Part shown: positions 1 through 10,640 of the stretch, piece after piece | Layout: each line of letters starts with the position of its first letter | Position numbering within the stretch: the stretch's first letter is position 1 | DNA from: Zeugodacus cucurbitae | Lineage: Eukaryota > Arthropoda > Insecta > Diptera > Tephritidae | Assembly: GCF_028554725.1 (NCBI RefSeq) | Contig: NC_071669.1 | Span: forward strand, 24,527,001-24,591,000 | Length of the DNA stretch: 64,000 nt | Reading direction: 5' to 3' | Position numbers and translations under genes: made by a program | Notes under the pieces: generated by a model | Seen by the model: the letters and a program-made list of their open reading frames with translations, nothing else | Told to the model about the DNA's origin: nothing | The model's database searches: none

Positions 1-2933
1 GAGAGTTTTTTAACGCAATTCTTCTTATTCGCAATCAAACACCAACACTTCAATAGCAAAACGACTATTTTCTTATACCGAAAAAGAACTTTCACTATAC
101 AACTGAAATTTAAATTACATGTCAAACAATCAATATTCGAAAAGTCTCGATTTTACAAACAATAATAACTGAACTCGAAAATGAAACGAAATGGAAATTC
201 ACCTTTCTTTGGAAAATATTTAGATAATTAAATTTAATATTAACTTATGATTAAAATAATCCTCCCTGAACTCTAATCGTTTTCAGTAATAAAGGTATTG
301 AATATACTTCATTGAGAATGAATATTCTACAACTTTAACTAATGCCGTGATAAATTGAACTAAATTTAGGCTTGTCTGCTCCTCTTGTAATTAGGGTGAG
401 TGTCGAATTGAAGCTGTGCCTGACAGCAAGATATTCGCGCTTCGTTACACCGAATTGCGGCAACTTTTTTGGCAGCTTGCGCCAGCTCGCTTCGGCTACT
501 TTACAGCCACCTTCAACCTTGTCTGCGTCGCGTCGTGAACTATTCGTAAACGCAACAAGGAATGGCGTTCGCTTAAGACATTTACAATATTACAAATGTT
601 GCCCATTTAATGCTGGCAATAAAAAGGTAGACAACGGCGGGAGTGTGGGTCCACAGCAACCACCAGCCAATATCTTCGACTCAAACCAGACATCTGAGAA
701 GACAATGATGATAATGATGTTGATTGTGTTGATAGCGCTGATATTGGTGTAGTCCATGATTGTAATGGTGTGAAAACGCATAACATTCAGCGTAGCGCTG
801 AGCAAATACAATAATTGCAACAACAATGTTCAAATGTTCCGAACGAATTTAAAACGACGATACGCGCTTACGAATCGTAGCTCATATCACCTTCTTGCTC
901 ACCTACGGACACACGTGCGGCACACATAAGAGCTTCCCTGTCCGCCTCCGTCCCATATGAAGCGAGCGCCCTCTTACCTTTCTGCAGCCAATTCATTTGT
1001 GTGCTCGTTTGTTCATTTCCGCCGTAATGGCACCCGCCTGGCAGCCCACCAATGCCTGCGTGGGTGCTGTCTTGTGAAATAAAATGAAATGAAATTTTCA
1101 GAATAAGCGATGCGAATAGCTGGAAACTGGCAGCCTGTGCGTCTTGCTCATGGCTCCTTGCTCCTTGCCACTGCGAAGAAATACCTGTTCCGTTTAATAT
1201 TTAATGACCGACTCAAGGCAAGTGTAATTGCAAATGTTTCTTCGCTGAATTATCCCCTCACTCCCACGCCGATGCCACTACTACATGTGACCTCATCTTA
1301 AATTCGTGCTGTGCCTTTATTTTCATATTTTATTTGCATTTCACCTCGCCAATGGCAGTGCAAGTGGCGCAATCTATGGCAATTCTGCAAATTGAACCCA
1401 ATTGAATTTAGCTGATATATCGGAATTTCTGATAAAATTTGCAAGCGAGAGCATTGAGAGCATTGAACGGACTTTCCTCTAAATGGAGCCTGAAATTTTA
1501 TTTCAATTGATTTTATTTATGTCTGCACACACACCCGCACACATGCGTATTTATACATCCATTTATGGAGGGTATTAAGCAATTCTGAGTGATTTTATGG
1601 AGTAATGAAATTGAAGATGCTTAGAAGCGAGGAAATGTGTAAGTACCGTTCTCCAATTTATTAAGTACATATGTATTTACGATGATTTAAAGTGCTTGTG
1701 GAAATTTGATGAGTCAGTATGTGGATAGCTGGTATGTAGTAGCCTCGCAAATGAAGGAATTGAAAGACGGATAAGACTGTTGAGTGTATAACTGCTTTTG
1801 TTGGTGGTCTTTTAGTAATATTATAATAATATCAAAATGATAATTAGTGATACATGAATGTTCCAGAAATCGAACTAAGAATGGATTGTATCAATCATAG
1901 GGAGAAAAATAAATTTGGGGTAAAACAACCAAGTGAGGGAAATTCATAGTAGTATCCATTCTCTAACTTGTTTTCACAGTATTTTTTAATCACAAACAAT
2001 CGCCGTATGACACAGATTAACCGATATAACGGTATAAAGTCCAAGGCAAAGAAAATCCTAAAATTAGGTGGATGGAATCTCAGGGAAGTAATTACACAAT
2101 CTTACCTATTTTTGTCACAAAGGAACAATATTATCAGCAAAGAATTCACACTGTATTTCTAAAGAATATTTGAGAGGTTTACCGATATTTTCGATAAAAA
2201 CTTAGTTAAGTTGAGGTCCTGATGTTCGGAATATAGGTTCATGAAAAGTTATAGCTTGATTTATCTATTGTAAAGTGAATGTATAAAATTTCGTCATTAT
2301 TTTATGAGGTTGATTTACATTTTTCCCATTTGTGGTTTCTATTGTCATGTGATTTAGGGATAAATGACTGATTGGGTCATCGCACCTGGTGTCTGCCAGC
2401 GGACCTCCAGGTCGACTAGTGGGCAACAGAATTTCTTCTGTGCGGCTAGAAGGATAACCGTCTATGTGCTCGGTTAGCGGCAACAGGGATCACCAACTCT
2501 TTACGAACAGTCAGTGAGGTTGTCACTTGTAAAGGAGTGGTTGTATATTCACTTCACTCCCCTATTACTTCCGTATCTGGTGGTGACAGTAATTGCTGGA
2601 ACTGTTTCATTGTGACCATATGCTTCTTGCAGGAGTATTAAGAAAAAAAAATATAAATAAAATATATATGGTATATAAGGGTGGTTTTGAACTGATATTA
2701 GCCATTTTCATACTCTGCCAATATAATTTAAATATATACTCTTATTTAGAAATATATTTTTACAAATTTTATACTTTTAAACTAAAAAAAAAATATTTTT
2801 TGTACTTTCAGCTTCAAATAAATATTCCGATTTATATTTTTCCGGTGAGTAATAAATTTAATTTCTGAGGTTACTTTTAGGTTAGTATAGGACTGTCTTG
2901 CGACATCTGCTTATGGTTTCAAACATTTTCAAA
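1..2933. other. Non-coding AT-rich DNA, no gene seen
   Basis: No supported exon. Open frames at 372-752 and on the opposite strand are short, start on non-ATG codons and resemble no family. A GC-richer patch at about 380-1080 is CpG-bearing, and another at 2380-2500 differs in composition from its neighbours and may be an old transposon fragment, but neither has a recognisable motif. The rest is AT-rich with short A/T runs, including a near-pure A/T stretch at 2640-2860. Could be intergenic or intronic. Confidence 0.5.
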
Positions 2934-2935
2934 TA

Positions 2936-3066
2936 CAGTTGAATTTCCATAACTCGATGTTCTTCACAAGTTAAATTTCTTACAAATTACCTTAAGTAAC
3001 TCAGACGTCTATCTAACTCGAAGTTTTTTGTGGATTTTGGTGATTCAAGTTAAGGGTGGTATACTG
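2936..3066. mobile_element. Pogo/Tigger-like MITE, 131 bp
   Basis: The stretch begins TA-CAGT (TA at 2934-2935) and ends ACTG-TA (TA at 3067-3068), the terminus and target-site duplication typical of pogo/Tigger elements of the Tc1/mariner superfamily. Inside, the words TAACTCGA and AAGTTAA recur in both orientations (for example near 2950, 2970, 3015 and 3050). It is too short to code for anything, so it would need a transposase in trans. The termini match only over CAGT plus scattered bases, so it is an old or weakly symmetric copy. The related complete element lies at 5343-6822. Confidence 0.55.
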
Positions 3067-3068
3067 TA

Positions 3069-4790
3069 TATTTCAATAACTGAACTAAGAAAATGATATT
3101 TAACACATTCATAATTACTGGTTACCAGTTCCTTTTCTTTCTGGTATGATAATGGACCCCGTTTGAAAGAAGTCTTAGACTATCACCTCTTTTCGGTGTA
3201 TGAAAGTTGACATATGTAAATTAGAAAAATAATATTATAAATTCACAATTCTTAAGTACTATAACCCAAAATGTTCCTTATCTATATTGCGCGCCTTTTA
3301 CACATAATAATGCTTTTATTTCATAGCTAGGAACTGACGTACATTTCACAAATGTAACCAAGAAACTTTTTATTTAGGTTTATTTTTGGTGTATGAAATA
3401 GACAAAGGTCAGTATGTCGGTTTATATAAGTATATATAGATAAATGTACGTATTAATGTAGGAGTTTCAGCTTGTTGTGGCTTAGAACAAAAAGGGTGTA
3501 GTGCAGATACACCTGTCGCAGCAGACAACTTGCCGCATAATTGTATAATGAAGTTCACATAATATACTCTCTGTAGGTTTGTTAGCAGCAATAGCGTGTA
3601 GCACGCCAGTAAGTGCAGCATTTTAGATAATAATACATACAAATTAACAGGTAAGGTCCATTAAGTGCACAGCAAACTGTGCCAAAATCTAATATTATCT
3701 TCTAATATAATATCGTAAAATCTTTTTAGAATTTGAGGTGGACAAATGTAAGAATTGAACAAAAAAATGCGTTAAATGCCAAGTTCTTAAATATTCTTTA
3801 AAATCAATTAAAATTATTTTTTGGTAAATATACATAAGTACATAACAATGCAGGAAAAGATTCGGATTGACTCGTCGCAAATTTACTGATATTGAATAAT
3901 TCTCTAAGAGATTATAAAAAAAACTAGCGCACCCGACAGGCGTTGTCCTGCATGATATTCCAAGCTATTAGAATATTCAACAAAGTTTGAAATGAAACAC
4001 ACATAATAAAAACTGGATATAATATACAATTGTTGTGAAGATTTAGTATACCAACAGTACCGATCCAATTATAAAACATTTCCAAATCAAAAACAATTTC
4101 ATATACCTTTAGGCGGTTTCTATACAGTAACAATGCCGCCATCTATTTTTGGCTCAAGCATATAAAACATTAAACAAATTGTATACATTTAAAATTAATT
4201 AAATGCACTATTTAAATTGGACCGAATGGTGAAAAATCACTCTCGAATCCAAGTGAAGACACACAAACACGTTCATTCAAATCGGTCCAGCCATTTAGGA
4301 TAAGTTCAGTGACATACACACATACATGAGAATGACATAGGAAGATATCATAAAATCAATTCATATAGTATGGAATATTACCTAATAGACCATACAATAC
4401 TTAATAAAATGTTATTATATACACAATTGTCCTTAAATACATATTATTTTCGGAACAGATTAATATTTATAAAGTAGAATTAGTTTCCTTCAACTTTCTT
4501 TTTTAACTGAAATAATATATTTTTTGCCTAAAATTTTGTGGTCTAAATAAAGAAAGTCGCCGTTTTACTTAATTTTCCTTTCAATACAAAAATAGTCAGA
4601 AAATATATTGCAAAAGAAAAAAAAAACTAAAGAATATTAGAGATTTTTTCTCTTCTTAGTAAATATATATGTATGTAAGTAAATGTAAATATGTTTTTCA
4701 TGTAAATCCATATGTTTTATTGAAGCAAATAAATGAATGAATTTTTTAAGTTTAAAAATGCATTTAATATTATAAAAACAGATAATTTAT
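3069..4790. other. Non-coding AT-rich DNA
   Basis: No recognisable exon or RNA gene. Short open frames at 3409-3642, 3695-3880 and 3924-4142 (minus) are what AT-rich DNA produces by chance. The stretch contains the dispersed motif annotated separately at 4215-4327 and otherwise long A/T runs. Confidence 0.5.
4215..4327. repeat. Dispersed 'AATCGGTCCAGCC' motif repeat
   Basis: Contains AATCGGTCCAGCC followed within 30 bases by an ACATACACACATACA run. From memory this phrase recurs across insect genomes in dispersed repeats (often written as ATCGGTYCAGCCGTT). No coding capacity and no clear termini are visible. The family name is not determinable from this copy alone. Confidence 0.35.
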
Positions 4791-4799
4791 GTATATATT

Positions 4800-4870
4800 T
4801 GGAAAAGTAAATTATGCGAAAAAGTAAATTACCCAAAATACCAATCGATTTACTTTTCGAGAGTATACTG
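4800..4870. mobile_element. Right end of a second pogo-like MITE (truncated)
   Basis: Ends in GAGAGTATACTG followed by TA (4871-4872), the same terminus-plus-TA layout as the elements ending at 3066 and 6822. An inverted repeat lies just inside: AAAAGTAAATTA words around 4803-4830 face CGATTTACTTTTCG at 4846-4859. No matching left terminus was found within a few hundred bases, so this is either 5'-truncated or the left end is degenerate. Confidence 0.4.
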
Positions 4871-5342
4871 TACAAAGCATTCATGTTCGTTTTCTCACTG
4901 GGTATTTTCGCTCTGCTCTTTCGCGCTGCTCACTTTTGACCTTTGTTAATGGCACGCAGCATCATTGAACGCTGTTTGAAAGATGCAGCTACACCTGTTC
5001 TAAGTAACATGATAAAATAAAAAGATTTGTATTTTTTCCGCATTTATTTTAGACACTTGATTTTTACCTGTCGATATGTATGTTGCACAATTAACCGACT
5101 TAGAGCACAATAAAAAAATTAAGGCACTCGAACGAACAGCTGTTGGGCAAATAATGGGCAGCTGTTGTGGTATTTCTAAGCAGCAGGTGAGAGAGATTTA
5201 GAAGGTGATATAAGAATGATACAAAATGAGAATAAGTAAAATGAAAAATCACTAAATTTATAATATAATATGTATACTTATTTAATTTATAATTATATAA
5301 TATAATGGTTATTAATACATTTACTACAAAAAAAAAATTGTA

Positions 5343-5366
5343 CAGTATAAACTCGGTAATCGCAAC
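5343..5366 (+). repeat. Left terminal inverted repeat of Tigger-like element
   Basis: Reads CAGTATAA then ACTCGGTAATCGCAAC. It pairs with 6799-6822 in reverse complement with two mismatches (TA versus CG at positions 6-7). TA duplication at 5341-5342. Confidence 0.88.
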
Positions 5367-5674
5367 CCTCGATACACGCAACTCCTCGATTCATGCAACA
5401 CTATAAAACATAACATTGTAACCTTTATAAGTGCAACTACTCAAAAATATTGTCCTCAATAACTGCAACTTTACACCTAAATATGTTTTGCTTCTTTTTT
5501 TGTCGGTTTCTTCTTATGGCATTTTTTGTTATATATTCGCAAACTGATCGTTATTTTACCGTTGCTCTGTCGACTTTACTGTTTTTGTGTGTGTGTTAAA
5601 AGCAATTGTCAATAAATGACTTTCATTATCAGTTTATTTTGCAACGCTCCAGTAGTGTTTTATGTGTAAAAGTC

Positions 5675-6639
5675 ATGGTGGTCACAAAAAAATTAATAAA
5701 ACTAACAATTAAAGAAAAAACTGAAATTTTGGATAAACTAGAAAGTGGCCACAAATATGGAAGCTGGGCCAGGAAAACGGCAAACCTTAAAATCTTGTGA
5801 ATACCCAATAATGGAAAAGGCTCTCTACAAATGGTTTTTGAAACAAAGGAGTGAAAATGTGCCTATATGCGTCGGTATCGTCAAAGCAAAAGCTCGCAAG
5901 CTTCATGAGAAAATAAAAGAAAAGACAGGATGTTTTCATGCAAGTAATGGTTGGGTATCTAATTTCAAAAAGCGATATGGCCTCCGCCACATAAAAAAGA
6001 AGCTTTCCGCTTTCCAATAAGACAGCGTCCATCGACTCATTTGTAATACGTTTTAGAATTAAAATCAAGGAGCTTGATCTTTCTGCAGAACAAATTTATT
6101 ATGCCGACGAGTCCGGATTGTTTTTCAGGCAGATACCAGATAAAACGTTGGTGAGCTTCAAGGAATCTGCTCCTGGTCGGAAAGTTAGTAAGGAAAGAAT
6201 AACATTTCTCGCAAGTTAAGCTCTTTATCATTGGAAAAAAAAATTGGCATTCAAAAATTTTCAAAAAATGTCCGTTGTCTACAAGGCTAACAAGAACTCG
6301 TGGATGACTTATTTGTTTTTCGAAGACTAGTTTCATCATACGTTTGTTCCTGATGTGAGAAATACGAAATGTATTGAATTTTTGTTTAAAATGTATGTGT
6401 ATTTTTTTGGATTGTTATAGGTACGCGAATTTCTAGAATCAAAGGGACTTCCCAAAAAAGCCCTATTGGTCTTGGATAACTCCCCGTGTCATCCTAAAGA
6501 CAATGAAATGAAAAGTGATGATGAAATGATATCCGTTATGTGTCTTCCACCTAACTGTACCGCGATTCTCCAACCAAAGGACCAAAATGTTATTAACTTA
6601 ACAAAAGTCTATTACAAAAATGTCTTTTGGAGCATTTAA
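5675..6639 (+). pseudogene. Tigger/jerky-like transposase pseudogene, with an apparent intron
   Basis: The encoded protein would be a pogo/Tigger transposase, which binds the element's inverted repeats through a CENP-B-type helix-turn-helix and cuts with a DDE/D nuclease domain. From 5675 the frame gives a CENP-B N-like start (LTIKEKTEILDKLESG), shifts near 5795, and continues as a Tc5/CENP-B-type domain (KALYKWFLKQRSENVPI ... GWVSNFKKRYGLRHI). The catalytic part carries ADESGLFF (first Asp), SAPGRKVSKER, YKANKNSWMTYLFFED, LDNSPCHP (second Asp) and LQPKDQ (third Asp), with 34 residues between the last two by my count. Lesions are a frameshift near 5795, a break near 6018, and in-frame stops near 6218 and at the codon after FFED. 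A 66 bp GT-AG intron-like insert (6355-6420) separates FVPD from VREFLESKG. The C-terminal third usual for the family is missing. Confidence 0.85.
6355..6420 (+). other. Apparent 66 bp spliceosomal intron in the transposase
   Basis: Removing 6355-6420 joins CCT GAT to GTA CGC, restoring the family-typical run FVPD-VREFLESKG. The insert starts GTGAGA, ends TTATAG after a T-rich tract, and is 66 bp, the common size for small dipteran introns. It sits in phase 0. Confidence 0.65.
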
Positions 6640-6798
6640 TAGGGAATAAAACCCGATATGTTTAAAAACTAAAATTTTTTATAAAAAAATAAGATTTCTA
6701 TATCATAAAACGATTTTCATTTGTCATATTTCTTGTTATATATTTTTCCTCGCTGGGTGCAACAAACTCAATAAGTACAACTACCTAGATTTCTATTA

Positions 6799-6822
6799 GT
6801 TGCGATTACCGAGTTCGTACTG
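6799..6822 (-). repeat. Right terminal inverted repeat of Tigger-like element
   Basis: Reverse complement begins CAGTACGAACTCGG and continues TAATCGCAAC. It matches the left repeat at 22 of 24 positions and is followed by TA at 6823-6824. Confidence 0.88.
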
Positions 6823-6824
6823 TA

Positions 6825-7090
6825 GTACCAAAATCTGCACAGAGATCGATAATAACACTTGAAATAAATGGCTATAACATTAATGGTCTCTTTGTTTTGC
6901 TAAGCTGATTCGTCTTTTTGACCCGCAGCTGCTACTGTATACATTCGCATTAACAGCTGCCACATAGTATGCATCTCTCAGTGTGTGTGTAATGGTTCGC
7001 GCAACAAAACAGCAGCAGCAGTCGCTCAGCAGATATACCGGCATAACGCTCTCACTCTCTCTATTACGCTCTCATTTTATTCTACACAAC
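6825..7090. other. Non-coding spacer
   Basis: No gene seen. Contains a short CAG run (CAGCAGCAGCAG at about 7010-7021) and pyrimidine-rich CTCTC tracts. Confidence 0.45.
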
Positions 7091-7480
7091 CAAAGTTTGC
7101 CATAATTTTTCCGTATTTTTGGAGACTTTTCTTTTGAACGCAAGATTTCGTTGGTATTTTCTAAGCGATGAGCGTTTCAGGCAGCGGCCTTCTACTTTTA
7201 GCGACTATTTTCATATTTATTTTCGTCGTTTTTTTGCTCTTGCGCCGTTTCGCTTGTACGTTGGACGCGCGTTTGTTTTGGCTCTTGGCCAAATGACTAG
7301 CGAAACGGCAAAATATTCAGGTTGTCCGTCAAGCGAACAACCACCGCTCCGAATTCACCGGCAGCCTGCACCAACGCCGCCGCAACATTCAGCGCGTCAG
7401 TTAGTCAGCTTTCCATGAGAATGGCGAATGTCGCCGCAGTTGTCTCCTTGGTCAACGCTTCTGGCGTTTTCAACGTTTTC
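7091..7480. other. GC-richer CpG-bearing island, possible promoter/UTR DNA
   Basis: About 390 bp with clearly higher G+C and CpG content than its surroundings, ending near GCGTCAGTTAGTCAGC, whose TCAGTT matches the arthropod initiator. The open frame at 7119-7418 has no recognisable domain and looks compositional. I see no TATA box or convincing downstream element, so this is only a candidate regulatory or untranslated region. Confidence 0.25.
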
Positions 7481-8595
7481 CACGTTTGTGGTGGTTGATA
7501 TTTATTTTGCCTTCCACTATTGCTAAAAATAAAAATGAGATCGCACATAAATTAAAAAAAATTACTCAACAAGTCTGTAGTTTATTTGAATTCTATTTCG
7601 TCGAATGTTTCGTTGAATGCTTTTAGTTCTCGTTTTAATTCAGTTAAATTTACAAATGACTTTGCCATATGTTTCGGTGTGCTTCCCTATAAACACAGTA
7701 CATATGTACGTATGTATGTACGAGTATGTATATATTTACTTATAAATATATTATACCATAAGTATACCATATACATGATGCACGGGAAGTGAAAAGTACA
7801 CCATTTTCATTATTTTTCTTCTAAAAAATATGTATTTGAAATACACAATTGACTGAATTTCAGGAATCAAACATCGACGAATTAGCGAAAGTTATAATGC
7901 GCTTACAGCTCGTTTTAATTTTCGGAAGTGCTTCTCTACAAACTTTAACGTGGTTCTTGTTTAGCTAGCTTACAAACGGAGCTTTGATTTCACCTAAAGG
8001 CCTCTTTTAACCATCCCATCAGAGTTTTATAAATCGAATTTAGCAATATGAATTTATACGAATATATGGATTGAGATTGTGTGAGTGTAATACAAAATAG
8101 CAGCAGAACTCGATTAAAGGGTGCAACTTATGCAGCATTGATAACGTACCTACAATTCAACATCGAACTATTCATGAAATATCTGGAATGAAGTCAAAGT
8201 CGTCAGGAAAACATCGACCTTATACAAATCAAAGAAAACTGTATGAAAGCATTTTTTATTATTAAACATTGGGGATGTTCAGAAAGAACATGTTAAAAAA
8301 TATGGTCTATCGTAAAAATTGAAGGCTACTCCTGAAACCAATCATTGCAGTATAAAAATTGTTTTAGGTCTTGCGCTTCGCAAGTAAGACAGTAATGAAA
8401 TCGTTGGTTCTCCCACAATAGAAACTATTTAGGTTTATTAGAATTAATAGCCTAAAATGACGCTTTTATGGCTCAATATATTCAAAGTCATGTTAATCCT
8501 TTATACCCTTTGTATCCTTTATACATGTCATATTTATCAAACACTTCATTTATCTGATTGCATTAATGATACGTAATCAAATTATTTGCGAATTT
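7481..8595. other. Non-coding AT-rich DNA
   Basis: Contains a TATG/TACG microsatellite at about 7699-7735 and nothing else that I can identify. The segment 8100-8250 has a coding-like texture and may be an upstream, unrecognisable part of the hAT-like relic that begins at 8596. Confidence 0.4.
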
Positions 8596-9320
8596 AAGAG
8601 GTACAAATACTACTCAGTTTCAGTGGATTCAACGCCAGATATATCGCATTTAGAATCTGATAGTGTGCTATGTTCTACCATCTTGACCAGTGGAAATATT
8701 CGTTAAGGTCATGAACTCACTCAAAGTTTGCTAGATTTCTTAAGTGAGCGTGTCATTAATAAGACTGTCGGGAACAAAGCTATGATAATGACAGCAATAT
8801 GAGTGGGGAAATACAATCACGAATCAGTGCAATAAATAAGAACGCAGAATATATTCCCTGTCTGCACATTCATTAAATTTGGTAGCGAAGAGAGCTGTAG
8901 ACTGCTGCATTTTTTCTTCGATTTTATTGAAAACTCTTTCTATTTCTTTCGGTTTCAACCTATCGATGGAGTCTTTTTACGAAAGCACTGAAAGATTCTA
9001 CTTCAAAAATTCCGATTTTTAATAATTTTTCGTACACCAGGTGGTCAGGCCGATCTGATGATACGAAGATGCTTTTATATGGTTTAAGCAAGTTTTGGAA
9101 GACATTCTTAATAATGTGAAACAAACAGCAGAATGCCATAATAAAGCATAAGGACTAGTTTCAATGATAAATAATTTAGAAACGGGAATAAAGACAATTA
9201 CATGGAACAGAATTCTAAACCACTTGCAAGCAACTAGTGCTTCAGGTATTTATTGTCATTATTGATATCGTACTGTCTGCTTTAACTAAATATATTGCAT
9301 ATCATAAAATTATTGGAGGG
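8596..9320 (+). pseudogene. hAT/ZMYM1-like (DUF4371-type) transposase relic
   Basis: Piecewise translation on the plus strand shows, in the right order, motifs of the hAT-derived transposases usually annotated as zinc finger MYM-type protein 1-like. These are YYSVSVDSTPDISH (8608-8650), LTQSLLDFLSERVINKT then GNKAMI (about 8716-8790), a cysteine-plus-H-LNL-like stretch (about 8860-8900), a serine/YRWSLF stretch (about 8950), TRWSGRSDDTK (about 9036-9070) and LETGIKTITWNRILNHLQATS (about 9177-9240). Intact relatives are about 600-800 residues long and combine a BED/TTF-type finger, an RNase H-like catalytic fold and a C-terminal dimerisation region. Here multiple frameshifts and stops break the reading frame, and neither the N-terminal finger nor the C-terminal dimerisation motif is visible. 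No terminal inverted repeats or 8 bp duplication were found. Function is certainly lost. Confidence 0.65.
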
Positions 9321-9544
9321 TCTCTTCGCATAATTTCCTTTTATGTTAAGTCTACTAAAAATAAAACATACAATCCGTCAAATAAATTTACGTAATAAAT
9401 TGGATATATTCCAGGGATATCGATGGTTCAAGAAGAAATAATAATAATTTAATTTCTTGTAAGGTCAACTGGAAACACATATTCGGTACATGACGAAAGA
9501 TATGGATAGGTTTAGAAGAGAACTTCCACATGTAGAAGTTCTAT

Positions 9545-9670
9545 ATGTATCAAACTTGATTTCAATATATTCACTGATTCTTCAGTTATAAGAAGTGGGC
9601 GTGATCGTCGACTAATTTGTCTCAAATTATCAAACAATATAAGAGATATGTCCGTACCATTAAATTTTAT
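9545..9670 (+). repeat. Fragment of the dispersed repeat seen at 23565-24020
   Basis: The phrase TATAAGAAGTGGGCGTG and the following segment resemble 23675-23760 (TATAGGAAGTAGGCGTG). It is short and diverged and lies directly downstream (on the plus strand) of the hAT-like relic. Confidence 0.35.
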
Positions 9671-9776
9671 GTTTATGTCGTAGTCCAATATTTAGATGTT
9701 ATATAAGCTTTACTTTTGTATGGATATTTTTCCTGTTCACAACTCGACATCGCAGATTTCCCAATTATAGTTTGAG

Positions 9777-10640
9777 ATGTATGTATGTGATTGGCGTTGC
9801 AACCGTTTAGCCGGTTATAGCCGAATCGACGATAGTGCGCCACCTGTCTCTCTCCTTCGCAGTTCGGCGCCAGTTGGAGATCCCAAGTGTAACCAGGTCG
9901 CTCTCCACCTGGTCCCTCCAACGGAGTGGAGGCCTTCCCCTTCCTCGGCTTCCTCCGGCGGGTACTGCATCGAACACTTTCAGGGCTGGAGTGTTTTCGT
10001 CCATTCGGACAACATGACCTAGCCAGCGTAGCCGCTGTCTTTTTATTCGCTGAACTATGTCAATGTCGTCGTATAACTCGTACAGCTCATCGTTCCATCG
10101 TCTGCGGTATTCGCCGTTGCCAATGTTCTGAGGACCATAAATCTTGCGCAAAATTTTCCTCTCGAAAAGTGTCGTCTCATCTGATGTTGACATCGTCCAA
10201 GTTTTTGCACCATAAAGCAGGACGGGAATGATAAGCGACTTGTAGAGTTTGATTTAGGTTCGTCGAGAGAGGACTTAACTGTTCAATTGCCTACTCAGTC
10301 CAAAGTAGCACCTTTTGGCAAGAGTTATTCTGCGTTGGATTTCCAGGCTGACATTGTTCGTGTTGTTGATGCTGGTTCCCAGGTATACGAAATTATCTAC
10401 GACCTCGAAGTTATGAGTGTCAACAGTGACGTGGGATCCAAGACGAGAATGTGCTGACTGTTTGTTTGATGACAGGAGATATTTCGTCTTGTCCCGAACT
10501 AACGGCGCGGGTGTTGTTTCCAATGATATCGATATCATCGGCGTACGCCAATAGCTGTACACTCTTATAAAAAATTGTACCTTCTCTGTTTAGCTCTGCG
10601 GCTCGAACTATTTTTTCCAGCATCAGGTTAAAGAACTTAC
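9777..10640 (-). mobile_element. 3' fragment of a non-LTR retrotransposon (LINE), minus strand
   Basis: Read on the minus strand this is the C-terminal half of a LINE ORF2 reverse transcriptase. In order it shows LLAYADDIDIIG (catalytic YADD at about 10530-10550), TKYLLSSN, VDNFVYLGTSINNTNNVSLE, RRITLAKRCYFGLSRQL, LIIPVLLYGAKTWTM, then FERKILRKIYGP, RLRWLGHVVRMD, GRGRPPLRWRDQV and NWRRTAKERDRWR. The frame shifts near 10500 and near 10250-10195, with one stop between them, so it is dead. The 3' end runs into a short CATA repeat at about 9777-9789, as expected for LINE tails. The element is 5'-truncated just upstream of the YADD box. The clade was not assigned; the C-terminal architecture suits several LINE groups that insects share. 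Confidence 0.88.

Larger units (their letters stand above)
5343..6822 (+). mobile_element. Tigger-like (pogo family) DNA transposon, full length but decayed
   Basis: A 1480 bp element bounded by 24 bp terminal inverted repeats that differ at only two positions (both read CAGTA then ACTCGGTAATCGCAAC) and flanked by TA on both sides (5341-5342 and 6823-6824). These are the hallmarks of a Tc1/mariner-superfamily insertion of the pogo/Tigger type. Inside is a decayed plus-strand transposase with a CENP-B-like DNA-binding region and a DDE catalytic domain. Subterminal DNA carries repeated GCAACT-type words (for example near 5379, 5395, 5432 and 5465, and near 6757 and 6777). Near-identical ends combined with a frameshifted ORF suggest recent mobilisation in trans or moderately recent decay. 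It interrupts otherwise featureless AT-rich DNA. Confidence 0.88.

Noticed and set aside
372..752. 126-residue open frame on the plus strand
   Set aside because: It lacks an ATG start and homology, ends in a Met/Ile/Leu run made by an ATGATG-type tract, and has a competing minus-strand frame.
2265..2600. GC-shifted patch with an open minus-strand frame
   Set aside because: Possibly an old LINE or UTR fragment, but no motif or termini can be cited.
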